64,000 nucleotides of DNA from TMP-24 sp041397305 (GTDB taxonomy: Bacteria > Pseudomonadota > Alphaproteobacteria > Rhodobacterales > Rhodobacteraceae): positions 62,001 to 126,000 of the forward strand of contig JAWKWX010000002.1 in the NCBI GenBank assembly GCA_041397305.1, in the 5' to 3' direction. Made by a program: the position numbers and the translations under genes. This document shows, in pieces, positions 44,963 to 53,563 of the stretch (its first letter is position 1; each line of letters starts with the position of its first letter). Under the pieces are notes generated by a model. The model did no database searches. It worked only from the letters and a program-made list of their open reading frames with translations, and was not told where the DNA came from.

Positions 44963-45801
44963 TCACGCTCCGATCCGCAGTGCCTCCAGCGCCGGGCTGC
45001 TTCAGGGCCAGCACCTCTGCCGGATCATTCACATCGCAGGCCCAGACGAAGAGGCAGAGGAACGGCCTGGCCCGACCCTTGGTCAGATGCGGCTGAAAGG
45101 GCTCCATCCAGATCGGCCGGTGAGCGGGCAGGATCGTCAGGGGCCGATCCACACCGAAGCGCCAGCCATGCGGGCCAGTCAGCGGCACATATAGCTCGGG
45201 CGCCTTGTGCCGATGGTCGGTAAAGCACATGCGGCGCGATCAGGAAGAGACCCATGTCCCAGCTCATCCGTTCGAACCGGCGCGCCGCCTCGCCCACCAG
45301 CGAGGCGAAGTACGGCCCCGCAGGCTGGCGCCGATCTGCCGGGATCGTATATGTCGTAGGTAGTCCAGCGAGAGCGTAAGGCGGTTATCGCCGCGAAGCC
45401 GGGAACCTGTAGCACACCACCGAGCGCCGCGTCCACGAAGATCCATGATCCCGTTCGTGGGTCCCGGCTTCACCAGAGTACTCCTTGCTCCCCCCACCGG
45501 GCAAGCCCTTCTTTGTCGCACCTCCGCCAAGCCCGGACCATCGAGCCCCCGCAAGATAATGACCGACTCGGCGATCAGATTCCGGATTGCCCAAGCGCCG
45601 CCGAGACGCCAAACGCGGGAACCTCGTCCTGGAGCCCGCGCGTCCAGAGAAGCGCGCCGGGATCTCGCCATCGCGCGCCGAGCAGATGCGATAGACTTCC
45701 AGTGCTTCATCCGACAGGCCGCGCCGGTTGAAATGCATGGCGGCAGCATAGCGGCGACGGCCCGACCCCGGCTCCCCCAGTGTCGCCGTCAGATGCAGCA
45801 C
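44963..45801 (-). pseudogene. DMSP-lyase-family cupin protein, frameshifted
   Basis: Rebuilt pieces: MHFNRRGLSDEALEVYRICS, FVDAALGGVLQVPGFAAITA-like N-terminal region, RFERMSWDMGLFLIAPHV, then the cupin motif CFTDHRHKAPELYVPLTGPH (two His, Glu, Tyr), GWRFGVDRPLTILPAHRPIW, EPFQPHLTK (further His) and FLCLFVWACDVNDPAEVLAL. The His/His/Glu/Tyr pattern is that of DddQ/DddW/DddL-type cupin lyases, which split dimethylsulfoniopropionate to DMS and acrylate. I recognise the broad family, not a tested Ddd subtype. The start (GTG 45801 or ATG 45738) is uncertain because of frame breaks. Neighbouring ABC, Rieske and GcvT genes suggest an onium compound as substrate. Confidence 0.6.
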
Positions 45802-45840
45802 CGCCGCTGATCTTCATCCTGCCTGCCATCCCGGTCATCG

Positions 45841-46681
45841 TCACTCGTTCGCCCGATAAGCCATCTGTGCGTCGATACATCCCGCCGCCGCCCGCCCGGT
45901 TGAGGAGAGAATGCCCGCGATGGATCACGCCAAGGCCGACGACATGACCGCATCGTGGCAAGCGCGTTGATATCGCGTCACGCCGCCGAGCTTGACCTTC
46001 GACCAGATGAGGATCGGCAGCGTCGTCGATCCCGGGCCGGTGGTGAAACTGGTGATCACCACATCGTCAAGCGAGATGGTGAAAGCCAGAAGCCAGCCCG
46101 ACAGGATTGCGGGAGAGATGATCGGCAGGGTGATGTCCTTCATCACCTGCCAGGGCCGCGAACCGAGGTCCATCGCCGCCTCCTCGACCCGCGATATCGG
46201 CGTCGCGCAGCCGCGACTGGATGATGCCGTCACGAAGGTAAGCGAGAAGGTGGATAGCCAGCGTGATCGTGGTGAAGTGCCGCGCTGCGTCTTCAGCCGA
46301 AAGTCGCCTCCAGCAGGTTGGAGATGAGAATGAAGAAGATCAGCGTGGAAATGCTGGTATAACCTCCGGCATGATCAACGGCGCCGTCACCAGACCGGAA
46401 AAGATGGTGCCGCGAAAGCGCTTAGCGCGCAAGCGCGATGCCGGCCATCGTGCCAAGGATGGTGGCGACCGTAGCGCTCGTCAGCGCGATCCGACAGAAA
46501 GCCAGGCAGCCTCAAGCACCTGATCGAGAGCTGTCATACCATTTGGTCGAGAACCCGCCCCAGACGGTCGCGAGGCGGGCGCTGTTGAAGGGAAAAGACG
46601 ATCATCATACGGATCGGCACATAGAAGAAGGCAAAAGCCGAAGGCGAGGACCGACATCAGAAAGACCGGACGGCGCTTCAT
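45841..46681 (-). pseudogene. polyamine-type ABC transporter permease PotC/PotI, frameshifted
   Basis: ATG 46681 overlaps the stop of the preceding permease (ATGA). Pieces: RRPVFLMSVLAFGF, VATILGTMAGIALA-like region, VEEAAMDLGSRPWQVMKDIT (the EAA loop contacting the ATPase), LPIISPAILSGWLLAFTISL, DDVVITSFTTGPGSTTLPI and IWSKVKLGVTP-x-INALAT. This is the PotC family of inner-membrane permeases. Frame changes near the N terminus and after 45,960. The last piece reads DAQMAYRANE before the stop at 45841-45843. Confidence 0.82.
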
Positions 46682-47637
46682 GGCTCCATCGCCTTCTTCT
46701 CCTGCGCCTTCGCCTCGAAATGGGTGTAAAGCATCATCGGCCCGACCATGAGGAAGAGAAGCGCCACCGACACGGCAGAGGCCATCGGCCAGTCGCGTGC
46801 CGAGGCGAACTCGTCCGAGATCACCTGCCCGATCATCGGTTGAGACGGGTTCCCGACAAGGCCCGGAATGATCAGTTCGCCACAGGCGGGGATGAAGACC
46901 AGCATGGCCCCGGCGATGATCCCCGGGATCGAGAGCGGCAAAGGGGGTCACGTCGAGAAAGACCCGGTAGGGGCGCGAGCCGAGGTCCATCGCCGCCTCG
47001 TCAAGCGTCAGGTCCAGTTTTTCGAGGTTCGCATACAGCGGCAGGATCATGAAGGGCAGATAGGAATAGACTGTCACCAGAACGACCGCGAAATTGGTAT
47101 GCATCATCTGGATCGACCGGATCGCCTAGTCGTCCGGCACGAGGCCGTTGTAGATCGAGGTCAGTAGCCGCTGAACCAACCTGTTGGTGCCCATCAGCCC
47201 CATCCAGGCATAGACTGAGCGAACGAGGTCCAGAACGGCAGGATCACTCAGCATCAGGAGGATGTTGCGCGCCGACCTGGAAACTGGTGAGGCCCAGCGC
47301 CATCGGATAGCCGATCAGCAGGCACAGAAGCGTCGCAAGCGCTGCGCTGCGGATCAGAGATCGGCAGCGGTGCGACGATAGAGGTCGTCCTGGAACAGCC
47401 GGGCGAAATTCTCGAAATTGAGGAAACTGTCGTGTACCCCGAAGGAAAAGGGCGGCGAGGTCGGCGTGCGCGAGGCGAAGCTCATCGCCGTCACGATCAT
47501 GAAGGCAACAGGAAGAAGATCGTCAGCCAGACATAGGGCGTGGCAATGGTCAGGTCGGCCCAGCCCCGGCGGTTGAACCAGCGCCGGATGCGTGCACTGC
47601 GCTGCGTGAAGGTTTTCGGCTTCGACACTTTCGACAT
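46678..47637 (-). pseudogene. polyamine-type ABC transporter permease PotB/PotH, frameshifted
   Basis: Starts at ATG 47637 (SKVSKPKTFTQRSARIRRWF), then FMIVTAMSFASRTPTSPPFS, NFENFARLFQDDLY, the EAA loop LTLDEAAMDLGSRPYRVFLD and a clean final 88 codons IPGIIAGAMLVFIPACGELI to FEAKAQEKKAMEP. This is the PotB family. It pairs with the PotC-like permease. Frame changes occur between about 47,000 and 47,600. Confidence 0.82.
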
Positions 47638-47645
47638 CGCGCATC

Positions 47646-48793
47646 TCAGCCCGTCAGCAGGATGGCGGCGGAAGGATCGAAGCCATTGAGCCAGACCTCA
47701 TCCTCCCAGGTGGCGATACGTTCAGCCTCGGCAGCGCGGCGGCGTTGCCGAATGGGGCCGACAGGACCGTGCCGGACGGCAGGCGCACCTTGTAAAAGCG
47801 AATCCCTGCCGAAATAGCCGATGATCGCTGACCACGCCCCGCACCGCGTTCGGCACATCGGGGCGATCACGGCTGATCGTGCTTCTCGGGCCGGACGGCA
47901 AGCGTCAGGCGCTCGCCCGGCGGCAATGCCCGGCACGGCACGCGCCGACACGCGTCCGCCAAGGGCCGGGACGTCGACTGCGCCAGATCACCGAGACCGA
48001 CAGAACGGTCGCCTCGGCGAAGTTGATCGACCCGATGAAGCCCGCGACGAACCGGTTGGTCGGATAGCCCATAGACCTCGGTCGGCGAAACCGACCCGCT
48101 TGACTCGCCCTTGTCCATCACCGCCATCCGGTCCGACAGGATCATCGCCTCTTCCTGGTCGTGGGTGACGACGATGTGAAGGTCGTGCCGGTCTTGTGCT
48201 GGATATCCATCAGCCTCGAACTGGGTATGTTCGCGCAGCTTCGTCCAGCGCCGCCAGCGGTTCGTCCAGCAGCAGAAGCTTCATTGCCGGGGTGCCAGCG
48301 CCTGCGCCAGCGCCACGCTGCGCTGGCCGCCGGAAATCTGATGCGGCTTGCGGTGGGCGAATGGCACAGCTGCACCAGGTCCAGCATTTCGCGCACGCGG
48401 TCCCTTTCGCTGGGCGTCAGTCATGCGTTCGTGCTTCAGCCCGTAGCCCACGTTCTTCTCACAGTCATATGCGGGAACAGGGCGTAACTCTGAAACATCA
48501 TGTTCACACCGGCCGGTCATAGGCCGGCACGCCGGTCATGTCCTGCCCGTCACGAAGACGCGCGACCCTTGGTGGGCCTCCTCGAAGCCCGCAAGCACCG
48601 CAGAAGCGTGGTCTTGCCGTACTCGATCTGCCGAGAAGGGCGAAGATCCCCGCCCTTCCGTATCGTGAGCGACACGTTCTCGACGGCCCGGAACGTACCG
48701 AAATATTTGGAAACGCCGTCGATCCGGATGAAAGGCGCCGGATCGAGGGCAGCCTGTAGCGCGGACGGGTTCCGCTTGCACACCTGCCTGCAT
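47646..48793 (-). pseudogene. polyamine-type ABC transporter ATP-binding protein PotA/PotG, frameshifted
   Basis: Pieces: PAPFIRIDGVSKYFGTFRAV, NVSLTIRKGG, GKTTLLRCL (Walker A), KNVGYGLKHERMTDAQRK, the signature region HRKPHQISGGQR and VALAQALAP, ILSDRMAVMDKGE and a TOBE-like C terminus (ERLTLAVRPEKHD, EDEVWLNGFDPSAAILLTG). This is the Pot/CysA-type ATPase that powers the importer. The first frame break lies near 48,740, the right-hand edge of the damaged stretch. Confidence 0.82.
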
Positions 48794-48816
48794 GGTGCTG
48801 ACCACGTCCCGGCCCG

Positions 48817-49926
48817 TCAACCCGTCTTGATCGCTGCCCAGGCCCGCGTGATTGCGCGGTCCTGCTCTTCGCTGAAGGGCTTCGGCGCCCAGAGCCGCGA
48901 CTTCACCGCTTCGTCGGGATAGACGGCCGGATCGTCGCGCACCCAATCCTCCACGAACTCAAGCGCGGGAACGTTGGCGTTCGCATAGCCGGTATAGTTG
49001 GTGCAGGCCGCAATCACTTCGGGCTGCATGAGGAAATCAAGGAACTTGTAGGCATTCTCGGTGTGCGGCGCATCCGACGGTATTGCCATGCAGTCGACCC
49101 AGATCGGCGCGCCCGTCTTCGGCACAAAATAGGCGAGGTTCATCTCGATGCCGGCCTCGGCGGCGCGCGAGGAGGCCACGCTATAGTCGCCCGACCAGTT
49201 GTTGATCGCGCAAAGCTCGCCGTTCGGGATGGCGTTGAGGTAGTTCGCATTGTCGAAGGTGCGGATATAGGGCCGGATCGGCTTGAACGCCTCTATCACC
49301 TTGTCATAGTCCGCCGGATCGGTCGTATTGCCGTCCAGCCCGAGATAGGTCAGTACCATCAGCATGATGTCGGTCGGGCTGTCGAGGATCGAGATGCCGC
49401 AATCGGCCAGCTTCTCGGCATTCTCGGGCTTGAAGATCGTGTCCATGCTTTCGAGATCGGCATCCGGCAGCCGTTCCTTCACCATGTCGAGATTGTAGGT
49501 GAAGCCGACCGAGCCCCACATATAGGGCATCGCATGCAGATTGTCGGCGTCCCAACCCGCGAGGATCTTCAGGATCACCGGGTCGAGGTTCTTCCAGTTC
49601 GGCAGCTTAGACTTGTCGAGTTGCTGATAGATCCCCGCCGCGATCGCGCGCGGCATGTCGAGGCCAGAATGGTCGACCACATCATATCCGGTAGAGCCGG
49701 CCATCATCTTGGCCTGCGCCTCTTCGGCCGAGGAATAGGTATCGTAGACGACGCCGATACCGGTCGCGGCCTCGAAATCCTCCAACGTCGTCTCGCCGAT
49801 ATAATCGGCCCAGTTATAGACGTTCACGGTGGCCGCCTGGGCCCAGGAGGGCCGGACGTAAGGCATGGCGAGCGTGGCACCAAGGGCGGCGAAAGTCTGA
49901 CGGCGGTTCAGTCTGATCATGGTCAT
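48817..49926 (-). CDS. polyamine-type ABC transporter substrate-binding protein (PotF/PotD family)
   Basis: An intact 369-residue periplasmic binding protein. It has a signal sequence with a twin-Arg-like NRRQTFAALGATLAMPYV, then VNVYNWADYIGETTLEDFEA, the family opening. DVVDHSGLDMPRAIAAGIYQ, AMPYMWGSVGFTYNLDMVKE and NNWSGDYSVASSRAAEAG line the ligand cleft as in PotD/PotF. In this operon context the ligand may be a methylated amine or betaine instead of putrescine. ATG 49926 with an alternative ATG at 49920. First intact gene after the error-rich zone. Confidence 0.93.
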   Translation of the reverse strand: MTMIRLNRRQTFAALGATLAMPYVRPSWAQAATVNVYNWADYIGETTLEDFEAATGIGVVYDTYSSAEEAQAKMMAGSTGYDVVDHSGLDMPRAIAAGIYQQLDKSKLPNWKNLDPVILKILAGWDADNLHAMPYMWGSVGFTYNLDMVKERLPDADLESMDTIFKPENAEKLADCGISILDSPTDIMLMVLTYLGLDGNTTDPADYDKVIEAFKPIRPYIRTFDNANYLNAIPNGELCAINNWSGDYSVASSRAAEAGIEMNLAYFVPKTGAPIWVDCMAIPSDAPHTENAYKFLDFLMQPEVIAACTNYTGYANANVPALEFVEDWVRDDPAVYPDEAVKSRLWAPKPFSEEQDRAITRAWAAIKTG

Positions 49927-49974
49927 CCCCGTTGGTTTGTGCGCCGCGCCCGGTCGTACGCGGCTTTGGTTGGT

Positions 49975-51198
49975 CTAGTTTGACTGCGATTCGTTCATGG
50001 TTAGAAGCAAATTCTCGTTGACGCTGGCCAGTTGATCTTCTGCGGGAGGTTCCGGCAACCGGGTCACCGGAAGAATCTTGCGCAGCCCATCATGATAGAC
50101 CCGGACGCCGTATTCGAGGTCTGAGAGGTGGAAATCCTCGAACGCCGTCGATTTCATGGATTCATTCGACCAGATCGCAAGCTGTTGATCTTCCTTCGAG
50201 GTTTCCCTGTCGATCCGGTAGGCGAGGTGACGCGCGATCCGCATGGCCCGCGTCTCGTTCGCGCGGCGGTACATCCGCCCGGTCAGCCGTGTCTTGCCGG
50301 GACCGAGGGGAATATCCTGATAGAATTGCGCGCCTTCGGGCGTGAAGGCGATCACCGAATTCGGGAAGAGCCCGTAGTAGGTCCAGGCCTTGCGCAGCCG
50401 GTCGGGCAGCCATTCCTGTTCCGGCGAAAGACCGACATAGGCCCGCACCGACCAGAGTCGCCCGGGCTGATCGCCGAATTCTGCATAGGAGCTGACAAGA
50501 TTGCCCGGATGGACCCGGTCGGCATAGCTGCGGCCATAGAGGTCCTGCAGGGCCGGATGGGCCATGGGCACGTGATAGCCCTCGTTGTCGACGTCGCGCA
50601 CCGATTTCCAGTTGACGGCAAGCTCGCTGTCCCAGAAGGCCGCATCGGCGGGCAAAAGCTCTTCGGCGCGATAGGCCGCGAAATCCGCCTCATAGGGCGC
50701 GAGCCAATTGGCGACCGAGGGTTGGGGGCCGGGATGAAAACGCAGGAAGATGAACCCGTGCCAGAGTTCCATCTCGACCGGCTTCAGGCCGAACTGGCTG
50801 CGATCCATCTCGCCGAAAGTCTCTGGCCGCGCGGCACCGCGCAGCGAGCCGTCGAGATTGTAGACCCAGCCGTGGAAGGGGCAGACCATCGCCCCCTTGC
50901 AATGGCCAGATGCGCCATCCACCACCCGCGCGCCGCGATGGCGGCAGAGATTGTGGAACGCTCTCACGATACCGTCGCGGCCCCGCATGATCACGGCGCG
51001 CTCGCCGAGAAGGTCGAAGGTTATCCAGTCGCCTGGCGCAGGCAGATCGCCGACATGGCCCACAAGTTGCCAATGGGTCAGGAACAGTTCGGATCGCTCC
51101 AGCTCGAACAGGGCCTTGGAATGGTAGGTCCAGCCAGGCAGGCCCCGCCGGTCCCAGTTCTTGGGAATGTTCAGGCTTCCGGGTGCGATCTGGTTCAT
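49975..51198 (-). CDS. Rieske (2Fe-2S) ring-hydroxylating-type oxygenase alpha subunit 1
   Basis: A 407-residue oxygenase. Start ATG 51198 has a perfect Shine-Dalgarno (gaggaggggg) and overlaps the previous stop as ATGA. The Rieske cluster ligands are Cys85/His87 in NLCRHRGA and Cys106/His109 in MVCPFHGWVYNL. The catalytic domain has DVDNEGYHVPMAHP with the two iron-binding His at 209 and 214. Similar enzymes demethylate glycine betaine, stachydrine or carnitine-like compounds and do not attack aromatic rings. No reductase gene is present beside it. Confidence 0.92.
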   Translation of the reverse strand: MNQIAPGSLNIPKNWDRRGLPGWTYHSKALFELERSELFLTHWQLVGHVGDLPAPGDWITFDLLGERAVIMRGRDGIVRAFHNLCRHRGARVVDGASGHCKGAMVCPFHGWVYNLDGSLRGAARPETFGEMDRSQFGLKPVEMELWHGFIFLRFHPGPQPSVANWLAPYEADFAAYRAEELLPADAAFWDSELAVNWKSVRDVDNEGYHVPMAHPALQDLYGRSYADRVHPGNLVSSYAEFGDQPGRLWSVRAYVGLSPEQEWLPDRLRKAWTYYGLFPNSVIAFTPEGAQFYQDIPLGPGKTRLTGRMYRRANETRAMRIARHLAYRIDRETSKEDQQLAIWSNESMKSTAFEDFHLSDLEYGVRVYHDGLRKILPVTRLPEPPAEDQLASVNENLLLTMNESQSN

Positions 51199-52343
51199 GC
51201 CCCCTCCTCTTTCATCTGTTGGAGAACCCATTCATGGAAATCGCGGATCGCATATTCCTCGGGCATCAGCCGCCCCCGTTCATAGGCAGGCGAGCGCAAG
51301 CCGCGCTGGTTGAGCTCTGCCACCTCGCAATCCTGCGCCATCACGATCTTGGCGAAGGCCGCGACTTCGCCTGCGTCGAAGCCCGGTCGGGCGAGCGTCT
51401 CGGGCAGGAAATACCATTCCGCGGTCAGCCGCGTGGTTTCCGGGCCGGTCGGTTGCAGCAAGACGGCGCGCACATAATCGACATGGGCGACCACGAACAT
51501 CGACGGGTAGACGGTCACGAAATTGTAACCGTTCTGCCGTTCGGTCGGGGTGAGATTGGCAAACTCCGGCCCGCACGGCTGGCCAGACGCGGTCCAGGTC
51601 GCGGCGCCTTCCTTCAGCGCTGGCTGCAGTGCCTCGTCGGGCGTCCAGTCCGGCGCTTCGTTGCGGCCCATGATGCCGGTTCCGTAAATCGGCACCAGAT
51701 CGCACAGTTCCGGATGAACGCCCGGGCAGTGCAGGCATTCGTTGTAGTTCTCCCAGAAGACCTTCCAGTTGCAGGCGAGGTCCCTGACCATCCGGTGGCC
51801 GGTGACCAGATCGTCCATCGGCCAGTTCTTCAGATAGTCGCACCCCATGTCCGGCTCGATCTCGCCGGGCGTCTCCGACAGGTTGACGAATACGAACCCT
51901 GCCCAGACCCGGACCGCAACCTTGAGAAGCCCGTGATCCTCCTTGCGGAAATCGTCGCTCGGATGGGCTTGACCGGTTGCCACAAGCCGCCCGTCCTTCG
52001 CCGCATAGGCGAAGGCGTGGTAGCGACAGGTGACGATCTTGCCCATCGGCTGCTCGTCCTGGCTGCAGAGTTCCGCGCCGCGGTGGCGGCAGACATTGTG
52101 AAAGGCTGAAAGCGTGCCATCGGGCGCACGGCAGAGGATCACACTCGCCACGCCGACCTGCAGGCGCTTCATCGTACCGGGCTTCAGATCGTTCAGGCGG
52201 CCCGCAACCACCCAGTTCCGCGCCCAGATCGTGCGCTGTTCGCGCGCGTACCAGCCCGCGCTGTAGTAGGCGCGCGCGGGCAGCGTTTCGGGGCAGTGAT
52301 CCATGATCGGCGAGGCGGGATGGTGATGGAGGCTCATGTCCAT
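51195..52343 (-). CDS. Rieske (2Fe-2S) oxygenase alpha subunit 2 (GbcA-like)
   Basis: A 382-residue paralogue of the next gene. Rieske ligands are Cys85/His87 in NVCRHRGAE and Cys106/His109 in TCRYHAFAYA, with the same spacing as its neighbour. The catalytic part has WENYNECLHCPGVHPELC, the ExxHC..HP form typical of glycine-betaine monooxygenase GbcA/BmoA. It should convert a trimethylammonium group to a dimethyl one with formaldehyde release, but the actual substrate is unknown. Start ATG 52343 (ATG 52337 possible). Coupled by four-base overlap to the other Rieske gene. Confidence 0.92.
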   Translation of the reverse strand: MDMSLHHHPASPIMDHCPETLPARAYYSAGWYAREQRTIWARNWVVAGRLNDLKPGTMKRLQVGVASVILCRAPDGTLSAFHNVCRHRGAELCSQDEQPMGKIVTCRYHAFAYAAKDGRLVATGQAHPSDDFRKEDHGLLKVAVRVWAGFVFVNLSETPGEIEPDMGCDYLKNWPMDDLVTGHRMVRDLACNWKVFWENYNECLHCPGVHPELCDLVPIYGTGIMGRNEAPDWTPDEALQPALKEGAATWTASGQPCGPEFANLTPTERQNGYNFVTVYPSMFVVAHVDYVRAVLLQPTGPETTRLTAEWYFLPETLARPGFDAGEVAAFAKIVMAQDCEVAELNQRGLRSPAYERGRLMPEEYAIRDFHEWVLQQMKEEGA

Positions 52344-52348
52344 GCTCC

Positions 52349-53563
52349 TCAGAAAAGCCCGGGCGGGGTCGCGGTGCGCCGCGCGGGCTTGAAGAACGGC
52401 CGCTCGCAGACTCGCGCCTTCAGCATCAGCTTCACATATTGAAGCTCTCTCATCGCATAGATTTCAACCCAGAGATTTTCCGATTTTTCAGCATGATAGG
52501 GCCGTTTCACATGCGCCAGCGCAATATTGCGCTTCACCGTCGGCGACCAGCAGGCGGCCGTGATCTGGCCCACCTCATGCTTCTTGTCGTGATAGATGAT
52601 CGCATGTTCGGCCGAGACGTTGCCGTCGATATCGAGCCCGACGAAGGCCCATTCAGAGCCTTTCTCACGTTCGGCGAGAAGCGCCCAGCGGCCGTTGAAA
52701 TGGCCCTTTTCCCAGTCGATCATCCAGTCGAGCGACATATCGAAGGGCGAGCGCACGCGGTCTTCGCGCAGCGCCTGGTGGGCGGGAATGAAATCGAGGT
52801 TGGTGATGATGAACCCCGCCTCCGTCCGCGCCATGTCGAGCGCCGCCGAGCCGATCGGACGGATGCCCCAGGCCCCCCCCGCCGCGAAGAGGTGATCCCA
52901 GAGCGCCAGCGCTTGGTCGGGTGTCGTCCAGAGCTCGTAGCCGAGATCGCCGGTAAAGCCGGTGCGGGAGATCGTCACCTCGCCCCCGTCGAACGGGAAG
53001 GCCGTCATGCGGAAGGGCTTGAGGCCTGCGACGTCGAAGCCCGCCGCCTTGAGGACAGCATAGGAGCAGGGTCCCTGAAGCGACAGGGCGGCGACGTCGT
53101 CGGTCACCTCCTCGACGTCCACGTCGAAGCCATGTGCGCTGTCCAGAAGCCACGGCAGATGCCGTTCCTGGCAGCAGATGCGATAGTCGTCCTCGGCCAG
53201 ACGGAAGAGCGTGCCGTCATCGACGATCTTGCCCGCGTCATCGCACCAGACCGTGTAATGCACTGATCCGACTTGCAATTTTGTGACATTGCGAACCGTC
53301 AGCCGGTTCAGGTAGGCGGCCGCTTCCCGCCCCCTGACCCGGTATTTCACCATCGGACACAGGTCATAGACGGTCGCGGCATTGCGGATCGCCGAATGTT
53401 CCATCGCCAGGTCGTCATATTCGAGAACCGTGGTATAGCCACCCCAGGGGCCCCAGCTGTTCAACCGGCTTGCGGCGGAGGTGCGGGGGTGGAAGGGCGT
53501 TTCCAATAGCGGCGTCCGGAAATGCAGGCGGGGATCGGGTTTCATCGCGGTCTTTGCCCTCAT
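52349..53563 (-). CDS. GcvT-family aminomethyltransferase / folate-dependent demethylase
   Basis: A 404-residue protein of the glycine cleavage T family, which includes DmdA (DMSP demethylase) and LigM-type O-demethylases. ATVYDLCPMVKYRVRGREAA, LNRLTVRNVTKLQVGSVHYT and GFTGDLGYELWTTPDQALAL are the T-protein blocks for folate binding, and LDMARTEAGFIITNLDFIPA lines the active site. It would move a one-carbon unit from substrate to tetrahydrofolate. Fits stepwise demethylation with the Rieske and FAD genes beside it. Start overlaps the preceding gene by four bases. Confidence 0.88.
   Translation of the reverse strand: MRAKTAMKPDPRLHFRTPLLETPFHPRTSAASRLNSWGPWGGYTTVLEYDDLAMEHSAIRNAATVYDLCPMVKYRVRGREAAAYLNRLTVRNVTKLQVGSVHYTVWCDDAGKIVDDGTLFRLAEDDYRICCQERHLPWLLDSAHGFDVDVEEVTDDVAALSLQGPCSYAVLKAAGFDVAGLKPFRMTAFPFDGGEVTISRTGFTGDLGYELWTTPDQALALWDHLFAAGGAWGIRPIGSAALDMARTEAGFIITNLDFIPAHQALREDRVRSPFDMSLDWMIDWEKGHFNGRWALLAEREKGSEWAFVGLDIDGNVSAEHAIIYHDKKHEVGQITAACWSPTVKRNIALAHVKRPYHAEKSENLWVEIYAMRELQYVKLMLKARVCERPFFKPARRTATPPGLF

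Noticed and set aside
33390..48750. A true pseudogene island or decaying genomic region
   Set aside because: No stop-codon-only decay, no deletions of motifs, no mobile elements, and the same break density in genes of unrelated function on both strands with abrupt edges. Sequence error explains it better.
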